Shown here one piece after another: positions 1 through 7,518 of a stretch of 36,049 nucleotides of DNA. A model generated the notes under the pieces. That model saw only the letters and a program-made list of their open reading frames with translations, ran no database searches and was not told where the DNA came from. Position 1 is the first letter of the stretch. The number at the start of each line of letters is the position of its first letter. Origin of the DNA: Flavobacteriales bacterium (GTDB taxonomy: Bacteria > Bacteroidota > Bacteroidia > Flavobacteriales_D > Parvicellaceae); the NCBI GenBank assembly GCA_029243855.1, contig JAQWRG010000070.1, forward strand, positions 1 through 36,049. Direction: 5' to 3'. A program made the translations under genes and the position numbers.

Positions 1-2
1 GT

Positions 3-1385
3 GCTGAAGATTACATAATCAAATCGCTAGAATGGTCTGGATTAACCATTGATGAAGGCCCTGGAATTGGAGGTGAATTTGGACCATACAGACAATCAGA
101 AAGAAAAAAAAATTACAAAGAGTTTGCGGATCAGTTAATTAAATCTGATCATGCTTATTATGCATTTGATACTGCTGAAGATTTGGTTAATATGAGAGAG
201 ATGGCCAAAAAAGCAAAAATGCCCAACTGGCAATACAACTCCATAACAAGGTCTTCCATGAAAAACTCTTTGACACTTTCATCAGAAGAAGTTGAAAAAA
301 AATTAGCTAATGGTGATCCTTATACCATAAGAATTAAGATGCCACGTAATGAAGATGTAAGGTTTTATGATGAAATAAGAGGGTGGGTCATTGTAAACAC
401 CAACAACATGGACGATAAAGTGATTTTTAAAGGTGATGGTATGCCTACTTATCACTTGGCAAATGTAGTAGACGATTATAAAATGGAAATTTCACATGTG
501 ATTCGTGGAGAAGAGTGGTTACCATCTGCTCCTCTGCATGTTTTACTATACAAATATTTAAATTGGGAAGCGTCTATGCCTAAATTTGCTCATCTTCCAT
601 TAATTCTTAAACCTGATGGAAATGGCAAATTAAGTAAAAGAGATGGGGACAGGCTTGGGTTTCCTGTTTTTCCGTTAGAATGGAAAGATCCCAACAGTGG
701 TGAAATATCGTCTGGATACAGAGAAAATGGATATTTTAATGATGCCTTTATAAATATGTTGGCTTTTTTAGGCTGGAACCCTGGAAATGCTAAAGAACTT
801 TATTCAATTGAAGAATTAATCCATGATTTCACATTAGAAAGAGTTGGTAAAAGCGGTGCTAAATTTGACCCTGAAAAAACCAAGTGGTTCAACCAACAAC
901 ATTTAAGAAACAAAACCAACAACGAGTTAGCCTTATTGATGAAGGAAAACACGGCTCATAAAGTAGATGTATCATACTTAGAAGGTGTTGCAGAGTTAAT
1001 GAAAGAAAGAGCGGTTTTTGTACATGAATTATTGGAAGACGATTATTTTTTCTGTGCGCCAGATAATTTCGATGAAAAAACTTTTCGTAAAAAATGGAAA
1101 GAAAACACATCAAACACAATGACTGATTTACAAACAGTTCTAGAAAACGACAACGAGTTTAGTGTAAGTTCTATTGAAGCTAATTTTAAAAGTTTTTTAG
1201 AAAAAAATGCTTTAGGTATGGGAGCTGTTTTACCTTGTTTAAGATTGATTTTAACTGGTAAGGGTATGGGGCCATCTGCTTTTGCCATTGCTTCTCTTTT
1301 AGGTAAAAAAGAAGTTTTAAATAGATTCAACACTAAAATACCTTTTTTCAACAACTTATTTAAAGAGAAAAACACAGCTCAATGA
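3..1385 (+). CDS. gltX: Glutamate--tRNA ligase (5' end outside the window)
   Basis: Charges tRNA-Glu with glutamate in the cytosol (class I aminoacyl-tRNA synthetase). The frame is open from base 3 with no stop, so the N-terminal part including the HIGH motif lies upstream of the window. Visible family features are a PYRQSER segment at about 87-107, the HVIRGEEWLPSAPLH segment at about 498-542, and the KLSKR form of the KMSKR ATP-binding loop at about 627-641 (GKLSKRDGDRLGFP). The C-terminal anticodon-binding region is all present and ends in a TGA that overlaps the ATG of folB (ATGA), so the two are probably translated together. The ATG at 192 is internal and is not the start. Confidence 0.97.
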   Translation, partial: AEDYIIKSLEWSGLTIDEGPGIGGEFGPYRQSERKKNYKEFADQLIKSDHAYYAFDTAEDLVNMREMAKKAKMPNWQYNSITRSSMKNSLTLSSEEVEKKLANGDPYTIRIKMPRNEDVRFYDEIRGWVIVNTNNMDDKVIFKGDGMPTYHLANVVDDYKMEISHVIRGEEWLPSAPLHVLLYKYLNWEASMPKFAHLPLILKPDGNGKLSKRDGDRLGFPVFPLEWKDPNSGEISSGYRENGYFNDAFINMLAFLGWNPGNAKELYSIEELIHDFTLERVGKSGAKFDPEKTKWFNQQHLRNKTNNELALLMKENTAHKVDVSYLEGVAELMKERAVFVHELLEDDYFFCAPDNFDEKTFRKKWKENTSNTMTDLQTVLENDNEFSVSSIEANFKSFLEKNALGMGAVLPCLRLILTGKGMGPSAFAIASLLGKKEVLNRFNTKIPFFNNLFKEKNTAQ

Positions 1386-1732
1386 ACCTTATTCAAGTAC
1401 ACGGTATAAGAGCATACGCTTATCATGGCTGTTTGAAAGAGGAGACCAATATTGGCGGAAATTATATCGTAGATATTGACATCAATTATAATTTTAAAGT
1501 GTCGTCAATTGAAGATGATCTTACTCAAACAATAGATTATGTTGGAATTAAAGAAATTGTAATTTCTGAAATGAATATTGCTTCAAAACTAATTGAAACT
1601 GTCGCCTATAGAATAATTAATTCCATTTACAAAAAACATCCGTCTATTGAAAAATGTAAGGTGGTTGTGAGAAAAATCAATCCTCCTATTGATGGCGATG
1701 TAGATTATGTGTCAGTTATCGTTGAAGAATAA
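1382..1732 (+). CDS. folB: Dihydroneopterin aldolase
   Basis: Converts 7,8-dihydroneopterin to 6-hydroxymethyl-dihydropterin and glycolaldehyde in folate synthesis. The 116 residues match the usual small FolB length. Visible motifs are AYHGCLKEET near residues 13-22 (active-site Glu region), LTQTIDY with Tyr53, SKLIETVA with Glu72 (pterin-binding Glu), and RKINPPI with Lys98, the likely catalytic Lys. It starts inside the last codon region of gltX (ATGA overlap), indicating translational coupling. There is no other folate gene in the window. Confidence 0.93.
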   Translation: MNLIQVHGIRAYAYHGCLKEETNIGGNYIVDIDINYNFKVSSIEDDLTQTIDYVGIKEIVISEMNIASKLIETVAYRIINSIYKKHPSIEKCKVVVRKINPPIDGDVDYVSVIVEE

Positions 1733-1733
1733 G

Positions 1734-1763
1734 TTGTTTTATTAAAGGGAAATTGTAATTTTA
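1734..1763 (+). promoter_or_regulatory. Possible promoter of tRNA-Cys
   Basis: TTG at 1734-1736 and TAATTTTA at 1756-1763 are separated by 19 bases. They resemble the Bacteroidota -33 TTG and -7 TAnnTTTG elements (one mismatch in the -7 box). The predicted start of transcription lies just before the tRNA. Short AT-rich matches arise easily by chance, so this is tentative. Confidence 0.3.
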
Positions 1764-1780
1764 CCCCTTCATGTAATTAA

Positions 1781-1851
1781 GGTCTCGTGGCCGAGTGGCT
1801 AGGCAGTGGTCTGCAAAACCATCTACATCGGTTCGAATCCGATCGAGACCT
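1781..1851 (+). tRNA. tRNA-Cys (anticodon GCA)
   Basis: A 71-base cloverleaf. The acceptor stem GGTCTCG (1781-1787) pairs with CGAGACC (1844-1850), and the discriminator is T at 1851, the identity base expected for tRNA-Cys. The anticodon loop CTGCAAA sits in a GTGGT/ACCAT stem and gives anticodon GCA. The T-loop is GTTCGAATC. CCA is not encoded. It lies between folB and a GTG-started secreted protein gene. Confidence 0.96.
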
Positions 1852-1895
1852 CTAATTTCTCTTTTTTTCTATTTTAAATTTTGTAAATTACGGAT

Positions 1896-3491
1896 GTGCG
1901 AGCTTTACTCATATCTATTTTTTCCGTTTTAATTGTATTTTATTCTTTTAATATTAAAACAAATGAAGAAGACTTTTCTCCTGTTTTAACTACGAATTAC
2001 AGTCAGCAAATTGCTCCTATCTTATATTCCAATTGTACTGGTTGTCATCACAGTGGTGGTGTTGGCCCAATGTCATTAATGACTTATCAGGAAGCCTTTG
2101 ATAATAGATTTATAATTCAAGGTGAAGTACTAAACGGTCAAATGCCTCCGTGGCCACCTGACACCACCTATTCAAGATTTAGACACGAAAGAATTTTATC
2201 AGCACAAGAAATTAATTTAATTGACGATTGGGTAAACTCCGGTGCTAATGAAGGTGACCCTACTTTAGCCCCAACACCCCCAAACTACAATCAAAACGGC
2301 CCTCAGTTGGGCACCCCAGACTTATCCCTTTCTGCACCAACTTATTCAAGCAATGCTTTTTCAAGTGACGACTACGTATGCTTTACTATTCCAAGTCAGC
2401 TCTTAGTAGATAAAAAAATTAAAGCAGTAGAAGTAGTGCCAGGAAATCTAGAAATTGTTCACCATTGTTTGGTTTATATTGACCCAACTGGCAGTTCTTC
2501 TCCTGGTATACAAAACGATTGCATGGGGCCTAATAATGGTGTTCTTGTAGGTGAATTTGCTCCTGGCTCGTTGCCCATTTCCTATCCTGGAGATGACAAT
2601 ATGGCTTTTGGAATGGAGTTTCCTGCAAATAGCAATGTGATTTTAGCTATGCATTACCCCATGGGGTCTTTGAATATGGTAGACAGTACTAAAGTTCATT
2701 TTTATTTTTATCCGGATCAAATAAACTCCTTTAGAGAAATTCAAATAGAGCCTTCTATAATTGACTTTAATTTTTGTATTCCAGCAAATCAAACTAAAGC
2801 CGTTGCTGGTTCTTATCAAATTCCAGCCAACTCCCCTGCTATATCCATGTATGGCGTATTCCCTCACATGCATCTTCTTGGAAAAAACATTTCTACTTAT
2901 GCTGTAAATAACATCGGTGATACAACTAATCTAATTAACATTCCTAACTGGGATTTTGAATGGCAAGGCGCATATAGTTTTGGGGAAATGAAGAAATTGA
3001 TGCCTCAAACAACCGTTTATGCAAATGCATTTTACGACAACACCTCTGCTAATCCTCATAACCCAAACACCCCGCCTCAAACTGTTTGTGCTGGTTTTAA
3101 CACAACCGATGAAATGTTTATCATATACTATTTATATACAGAATATATGCCTGGAGATGAACACCTAGATCTTGATTCGTTGATGAACAATGGGATGGTT
3201 TCTGCCCCCTCAAACGTTAATCAACCTCAAAATATGGCACGCATATTTCCTAATCCAACGCGAGATAAATTTACCATTTCATTAAACGAAAATTGTAATG
3301 CAGCAAAACTTGAAATCTATACAGTTGACGGAAAATTAATTCATTTGAAAGAAAATATTGCATCTTCAAATAGCAACTTTTCTCATGATTTCAATATAAA
3401 TGAGATGCCTAATATCAAAAAAGGAAACATCTACTTATGTAGACTTCATGCAAATAAAAATGTACATTACTTGAAACTTATAGTTCAATAA
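1896..3491 (+). CDS. Secreted cytochrome c / copper type II monooxygenase-like protein, T9SS type A
   Basis: 531 residues starting at GTG. The overlapping ATG at 1894 is out of frame, and the GTG start gives a good signal peptide (MRALLISIFSVLIVFYSFN). Next comes a cytochrome c-type heme motif C47-T-G-C50-H51. A copper-dependent monooxygenase region of the PHM/DBH type follows. All its expected copper ligands can be seen: His189-His190 (VHHCLVYID), His253 (AMHYPMG), His324 and His326 (FPHMH), and Met407 in TTDEMF, equivalent to the PHM methionine. The end (from about residue 450, IFPNPTRDKF) is a T9SS type A sorting domain, so the protein is probably exported to the surface or medium. Substrate unknown. 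The stop overlaps the next start (TAATG). Confidence 0.85.
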   Translation: MRALLISIFSVLIVFYSFNIKTNEEDFSPVLTTNYSQQIAPILYSNCTGCHHSGGVGPMSLMTYQEAFDNRFIIQGEVLNGQMPPWPPDTTYSRFRHERILSAQEINLIDDWVNSGANEGDPTLAPTPPNYNQNGPQLGTPDLSLSAPTYSSNAFSSDDYVCFTIPSQLLVDKKIKAVEVVPGNLEIVHHCLVYIDPTGSSSPGIQNDCMGPNNGVLVGEFAPGSLPISYPGDDNMAFGMEFPANSNVILAMHYPMGSLNMVDSTKVHFYFYPDQINSFREIQIEPSIIDFNFCIPANQTKAVAGSYQIPANSPAISMYGVFPHMHLLGKNISTYAVNNIGDTTNLINIPNWDFEWQGAYSFGEMKKLMPQTTVYANAFYDNTSANPHNPNTPPQTVCAGFNTTDEMFIIYYLYTEYMPGDEHLDLDSLMNNGMVSAPSNVNQPQNMARIFPNPTRDKFTISLNENCNAAKLEIYTVDGKLIHLKENIASSNSNFSHDFNINEMPNIKKGNIYLCRLHANKNVHYLKLIVQ

Positions 3492-4369
3492 TGTTAAAAC
3501 ATATTCTGTTTTTATTTCTATTAGTTATTCATTTTCAATGTTTTTCTAATTCTGAAAAACTTTCATTAAAAAAAGACACCCTTAAAATTCTATCTTGGAA
3601 CATTCAGATGCTACCAGATTTGTATATCCCATTTACCAAACTGGTTAGAAAAAAACAAAAAGTTAGGTTACCAGAAATCATAAAATATCTAGAAAAATCT
3701 AATTACGATTTAATTGTGCTCCAAGAAGTTTTTGATGTTCAAATGAAAAATAAATTGAAAAAAAACTTAACAAATGCCTATCCATACATGCAATTGCCAA
3801 TTAAAAAAGGTTGGGGAATTAAACTAAGCAATGGAGTTATGTTTTTAAGCAAGTATCCTGTTAAATTGATTGACAAAGTGATATTTAATGTTTCAAAAAA
3901 ATCTGATAGAATGGCACAAAAAGGATGTGCTTTAATTGAATTTGATTTTCATGGACAAAACATATTAGTCGCTGGAACCCATTTAGATTCCAAAGGTCAA
4001 GAAGTAAGAGACAAACAATATCAAATAATTAAAGACGAAATCATTGATCCATATAAAACTCTTGGAAAAAACTTTTTGTTAGCTGGTGATTTAAATACGG
4101 AAGTAAAGAGTAAAGCATTCAAACGCATGATTCAAATTTTTGATTTAAAAAATTCAACTTTAAAAGAAGCGCAACCTTACACTTATGATGGAAACAACAG
4201 TTGGATTAATTACGACAATAAAGGTTGGATTGATTTTATTCTTCACCAATTAACTCCAAACAATAAAGTAATAAATCAATACATTATAAGACCTAAAATG
4301 TCACACAAAAACAGCACTATGGACTTGGCCGACCATTACGGAATTGTTCTTGAAATTATGATGGATTAA
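3491..4369 (+). CDS. Secreted endonuclease/exonuclease/phosphatase-family phosphodiesterase (sphingomyelinase-like)
   Basis: 292 residues with an N-terminal signal sequence (MLKHILFLFLLVIHFQCFS). The DNase I/sphingomyelinase fold residues are all visible: Asn37 (SWNIQMLP), Glu79 (LQEVFD), His164 (GTHLDS), Asp200 and Asn202 (GDLN), Asp near WIDFIL, and the terminal Asp281-His282 (DHYG). The WNIQMLP opening and overall length resemble bacterial neutral sphingomyelinase C more than AP endonucleases, so a secreted phospholipid phosphodiesterase is the best guess. The substrate is not proven. It is coupled to the upstream copper-oxidase gene by a TAATG stop/start overlap. Its last 14 bases overlap the convergent M48 protease gene. 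Confidence 0.78.
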   Translation: MLKHILFLFLLVIHFQCFSNSEKLSLKKDTLKILSWNIQMLPDLYIPFTKLVRKKQKVRLPEIIKYLEKSNYDLIVLQEVFDVQMKNKLKKNLTNAYPYMQLPIKKGWGIKLSNGVMFLSKYPVKLIDKVIFNVSKKSDRMAQKGCALIEFDFHGQNILVAGTHLDSKGQEVRDKQYQIIKDEIIDPYKTLGKNFLLAGDLNTEVKSKAFKRMIQIFDLKNSTLKEAQPYTYDGNNSWINYDNKGWIDFILHQLTPNNKVINQYIIRPKMSHKNSTMDLADHYGIVLEIMMD

Positions 4370-5591
4370 GCCTATCTAACCTTTTTAATAAGGGTGGGTG
4401 TGAATAATGAAAAAACACATAAAGTGGGTGTGGGTATAAATTTGACAAACTGTCTACCGAAAGTTTTTTTAAAGCTAAAATCAAATCCTCTGGATTGGCT
4501 GTACCTTTTGCATATGCATCAGCTTCAAATTCATTTTTTCTACTTAAAATATTCATAAATAAACTTAGAACCGTTCCAATTGGAGAATACAAAACTCCAA
4601 ACGCTACTATTCCTAAATGAAAAACCATTTCATCAGCACCTAAGGCTTGTGAAATTTCATTTTGTTTAAGACATAACTCAATAAGCCATGTCATTAATCC
4701 TAATTGCAGAATAGTTAGTATTAAAGAGGTTATTACGTGCTTTTTTTTGAAGTGTCCAACCTCATGCGCTAAAACAGCCACCAATTCTTCATCAGTATGT
4801 TTTTCAACGAGAGTATCGTAAAGCGCTATTGTTTTTCTTGGACCCAATCCACTAAAAAAAGCATTGGCTTTTGTAGATCTTTTAGAGCCATCAATAATGA
4901 AAATATTTTTTAGTTCGTATCCTACTTTTTTTGAATATTCCTCAATTTTAGTCCTTAAATCTCCATTTTCTAGTGGAGTTAATTTATTAAATATTGGAAC
5001 TATTATATCAGCATAAAACATGTTGATTAAAATCATTAGTGTAGCCAAAGCCAACCACAGCCAAAACCAGAACCCATGAGCTAGAGAAGCAACAATATAC
5101 ATTATGCCAAAAAGAATTCCTCCACCTACAATAATGGTAAGCAAATAACCTTTGATTTTGTCAAATATGAATGTTTTATAAGTGGTTTTATTAAATCCAT
5201 ATTTTTCTTCAATAATAAAAGTATTATACCAACTAAAAGGGAGGGAAATAAGGTCACTTGCTAAAAATAAAACCAAAAAGAAAAGCCCTGTTTGAACATA
5301 TATAGACTCTGAATAACTAGTTACGAAATCATTTAAAATACCAAATCCATTATAGGATAACATAAGCAACATCAACACCAAACTAATGGTAGAGCCAATA
5401 AAAGACATTCTTTCTTTTTCTTTCCCATAATCTCTTGCTTTTTGATATTTCTTTTCATCATAAAAGTCCTTCATATTTGATGGAATATCTGATTTCCAAT
5501 TTCTAGCATTTATAAAATTTAAAACTGTAGAAAATAAATAATTAAAGATTACCAAAGTAAAAATGATAACAAACCAAGTATTAGATGCCAT
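4356..5591 (-). CDS. M48 family metallopeptidase (Ste24/CAAX-protease type)
   Basis: 411-residue integral membrane zinc protease of the Ste24 group. Several hydrophobic segments fill the N-terminal half (M48 N-terminal domain). The zinc site is H276-E277-V-G-H280 (AVLAHEVGHFKKKH), with the third ligand Glu356 in FEADAYAKG. Other family motifs are FYADIIVPIFNKLTPL and the KSTKANAFFSGLG-like stretch (SKRSTKANAFFSG). In bacteria such enzymes are linked to membrane protein quality control; prenylated substrates are not expected. It starts at ATG 5591 and is divergent from the TPR gene at 5710. Its 3' end overlaps the preceding plus-strand gene by 14 bases. Confidence 0.92.
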   Translation of the reverse strand: MASNTWFVIIFTLVIFNYLFSTVLNFINARNWKSDIPSNMKDFYDEKKYQKARDYGKEKERMSFIGSTISLVLMLLMLSYNGFGILNDFVTSYSESIYVQTGLFFLVLFLASDLISLPFSWYNTFIIEEKYGFNKTTYKTFIFDKIKGYLLTIIVGGGILFGIMYIVASLAHGFWFWLWLALATLMILINMFYADIIVPIFNKLTPLENGDLRTKIEEYSKKVGYELKNIFIIDGSKRSTKANAFFSGLGPRKTIALYDTLVEKHTDEELVAVLAHEVGHFKKKHVITSLILTILQLGLMTWLIELCLKQNEISQALGADEMVFHLGIVAFGVLYSPIGTVLSLFMNILSRKNEFEADAYAKGTANPEDLILALKKLSVDSLSNLYPHPLYVFFHYSHPPLLKRLDRLNPS

Positions 5592-5605
5592 TTTGAATTT
5601 TTTTA

Positions 5606-5640
5606 CAATTATAAGACATAAAACAATACCCTAATGCAAA
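5606..5640 (-). promoter_or_regulatory. Possible promoter of the M48 protease gene
   Basis: On the minus strand TTTG (plus positions 5637-5640) is followed after 23 bases by TATAATTG (plus 5606-5613), one mismatch from the Bacteroidota -7 element TAnnTTTG. It lies just upstream of the ATG at 5591. The leader would be very short. Confidence 0.3.
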
Positions 5641-5665
5641 GATTTTTATAGAAATTTGAACCCAA

Positions 5666-5673
5666 TAAATTTG
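5666..5673 (+). promoter_or_regulatory. Perfect -7 element TAAATTTG upstream of TPR gene
   Basis: TAAATTTG is an exact match to the Bacteroidota -7 consensus TAnnTTTG, 36 bases before the ATG at 5710. I see no convincing -33 TTG at the right distance, so promoter activity is likely but not certain. Confidence 0.4.
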
Positions 5674-5709
5674 AAAAACTGAACTGCTTTCACTACATTT
5701 AATAACAAA

Positions 5710-6240
5710 ATGATTTCGTTTATGAGGTTAATTTTACCTTTTGTATTTATTTTAACTCTATCTGTTGGTTCTTTTTATTGTCAGGACAAAGATGCGGATG
5801 CACTACAGTTATATACCAATGGTTTAGAGCAATATAACGGTCAAAATTATGAAGATGCAATAGATCTTTACACCAAAGCGATTATCATAAACCCTAGTTT
5901 TGCTGAGGCTTATTTTCAAAGGGGGTGTGCTAAACATTATTCTGATAATTATGAAGGCGCTATAGAAGATTTTAACACTAGCATTAGTCTTCAACCAAGA
6001 AATGAACTTTTCTACAAACAAAGGGCTTCTTCTAAAACAATGTTGAAAGACTACGATGGTGCTATTTCTGATTGTGATCAAGCCATATCGCTAAAAGAAG
6101 ATTACGACAAAGCATATGCCTTGAGAGGAATACTAAAAATTGAAATGGGCGAAAAAGGCGGATGTAATGATTTAGAAAAAGCTGGTGAATACGGCTATCG
6201 CAACGCACCTATCTTTCTTAAAAAATATTGCGTAAAATAA
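5710..6240 (+). CDS. Secreted tetratricopeptide repeat (TPR) protein
   Basis: 176 residues: a signal peptide (MISFMRLILPFVFILTLSVGSFYC, ending near residue 24) and then three TPR units. They begin near residues 30 (YTNGLEQYNGQNYEDAIDLY), 64 and 98, each with the alternating small/aromatic TPR pattern, and they end in a Cys-containing tail GCNDLEKAGEYG...KKYCVK. TPRs make protein-binding surfaces, so this is probably a periplasmic scaffold. The tail is shared with the TPR protein at 9622-10161 (both end KKYC-K), so the two are likely paralogues. A second ATG at 5722 could also serve as the start. It is a single-gene unit between two minus-strand genes. Confidence 0.82.
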   Translation: MISFMRLILPFVFILTLSVGSFYCQDKDADALQLYTNGLEQYNGQNYEDAIDLYTKAIIINPSFAEAYFQRGCAKHYSDNYEGAIEDFNTSISLQPRNELFYKQRASSKTMLKDYDGAISDCDQAISLKEDYDKAYALRGILKIEMGEKGGCNDLEKAGEYGYRNAPIFLKKYCVK

Positions 6241-6242
6241 TC

Positions 6243-7154
6243 TTAAAAAGAAGTCATTTCTTTAAATTGATTGATTCTGTCGTCAATTTCCTCTTTATTT
6301 AAACCTTTTATTCTTTCAATACCAAATTTCTCAACTGTAAATGAAGCCATGGCTGAACCAACAATAATAGCTTTTTTCATAGATTCCCAAGTTATCTCTT
6401 CTTGACTTGAAAGGTAACCCATGAATCCTCCAGCAAATGTGTCACCAGCTCCTGTTGGATCAAACACTTCTTCTAGAAGCAACGCTGGTGCTGAGAAAAC
6501 ATTGTTGTTTTTATCAAACAGCAATGCCCCATGCTCTCCTTTTTTAATAATTAAATAAGAAGGCCCCATAGTAAGGATTTTATTTGCGGCTTTTTTAAGT
6601 GAAAATTCACCTGAAAGCAACCTAGCTTCTTCGTCATTTATGGTAAGCACATCAATTTCTTTGATTACAGCAAGCAAATCATCCAAAGCAATTTGCATCC
6701 AAAAATCCATCGTATCTAAAGCTATGAGTTTAGGACGATTTGGGAGTTGTTTTATTACGTTTAACTGAACAGCTGGAGTTAAGTTTCCTAACATTAATAG
6801 GTCACAATCAAAGTAAGATTCTGGGACAATAGGATCAAACGTTTCAAGAACGTTAAGTTGAGTATCAATTGTATCTCTAGAATTCATGTCTTGATGATAC
6901 TTTCCAGACCAAAAGAAAGTTTTTTCACCTTCTTTAATTTGTAATCCTTCTGTATCAATATTTTTTGAATGAAATAAGTCAATGGTTTCTTTCGGAAAAT
7001 CATCTCCAACAACAGATATTAACTTAGGGTTATCGTTAAAATAAGATGCCGATAAACTTATGTATGTACAAGCCCCACCTACTATTTTATCTGTTTTACC
7101 AAAAGGTGTTTCTATGGCATCAAATGCTACTGTTCCTACGCTGACTAATTTCAT
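6243..7154 (-). CDS. PfkB family carbohydrate kinase
   Basis: 303 residues from the ATG at 7154; an in-frame TTG at 7160 is less likely. It belongs to the ribokinase/adenosine kinase superfamily, which transfers phosphate from ATP to a sugar or nucleoside hydroxyl. The N-terminal GG motif region (KIVGGACTYISLSASYF, about 24-40) and the C-terminal signature DPTGAGDTFAGGF with catalytic Asp238 are intact. The DTMDFWMQ and LTINDEEARLLSG motifs are typical of a Bacteroidota clade whose substrate I cannot assign from sequence alone. It is convergent with the TPR gene, with only two bases between the stop codons. Confidence 0.88.
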   Translation of the reverse strand: MKLVSVGTVAFDAIETPFGKTDKIVGGACTYISLSASYFNDNPKLISVVGDDFPKETIDLFHSKNIDTEGLQIKEGEKTFFWSGKYHQDMNSRDTIDTQLNVLETFDPIVPESYFDCDLLMLGNLTPAVQLNVIKQLPNRPKLIALDTMDFWMQIALDDLLAVIKEIDVLTINDEEARLLSGEFSLKKAANKILTMGPSYLIIKKGEHGALLFDKNNNVFSAPALLLEEVFDPTGAGDTFAGGFMGYLSSQEEITWESMKKAIIVGSAMASFTVEKFGIERIKGLNKEEIDDRINQFKEMTSF

Positions 7155-7244
7155 TTTCAAAATTTTTCAGCAAATATAGTATTTGCACTATCATGAAAGC
7201 ATTGTGTAGGGTATTTTTTTAGTTTGACAAAAAATTAAAAGCTA

Positions 7245-7275
7245 TTGCATAAATTCAAACTTTAGTGTAATATTG
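7245..7275 (+). promoter_or_regulatory. Possible promoter of tRNA-Asn
   Basis: TTG at 7245-7247 and TAATATTG at 7268-7275 (one mismatch to TAnnTTTG) are 20 bases apart. The tRNA begins 18 bases after the -7 box. Spacing and position fit a Bacteroidota housekeeping promoter. Confidence 0.38.
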
Positions 7276-7293
7276 CACCCTCAACTGAAAAAC

Positions 7294-7367
7294 GCTTCTT
7301 TAGCTCAGTTGGTTAGAGCATCTGACTGTTAATCAGAGGGTCCTTGGTTCGAGCCCAAGAAGAAGCG
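7294..7367 (+). tRNA. tRNA-Asn (anticodon GTT)
   Basis: A 74-base cloverleaf. The acceptor GCTTCTT (7294-7300) pairs with AAGAAGC (7360-7366), with G discriminator at 7367. The D-arm contains AGCTCAGTTGG. The anticodon stem TCTGA/TCAGA encloses CTGTTAA (anticodon GTT). The T-stem is CTTGG/CCAAG with loop TTCGAGC. CCA is not encoded. A copy of its last eight bases and the following terminator half-stem recurs at 12903-12925. Confidence 0.97.
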
Positions 7368-7382
7368 CTGAAAGCCTCCACA
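7360..7382 (+). repeat. Direct repeat copy 1: tRNA-Asn 3' end plus terminator half-stem
   Basis: These 23 bases are the 3' acceptor strand, the discriminator and the 5' arm of the terminator. They match 12903-12925 at 22 of 23 positions in the same orientation; the only difference is the discriminator G versus A. The length and position (the 3' end of a tRNA gene) are those of an integrase attachment core. No integrase is present between the copies. Confidence 0.72.
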
Positions 7383-7400
7383 ATAGTGGGGGCTTTTTTT
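7371..7400 (+). terminator. Rho-independent terminator of tRNA-Asn
   Basis: AAAGCCTCCAC (7371-7381), loop AATA, then GTGGGGGCTTT (7386-7396) with a single T-G wobble, followed by a T run. It starts three bases after the tRNA. Confidence 0.88.
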
Positions 7401-7518
7401 ATTTCTGATAATTAGACCAAATAAATATATGAAAAGCACTATTTACTGGCAGTTTTGAGGCAGTAGATTACTTTAATTTAAAGTATTTACAAACGCAAGC
7501 AATATCTCATTAGAAAAA

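Noticed and set aside
1043-1375. Open frame of 110 codons antisense to gltX
   Set aside because: Lies entirely inside gltX; composition reflects the complement of that gene.
1744-1770. Weak hairpin (AAAGGG ... CCCCTT) between folB and tRNA-Cys as a terminator
   Set aside because: The stem is short and bulged, with no T run after it; it also overlaps the probable tRNA promoter.
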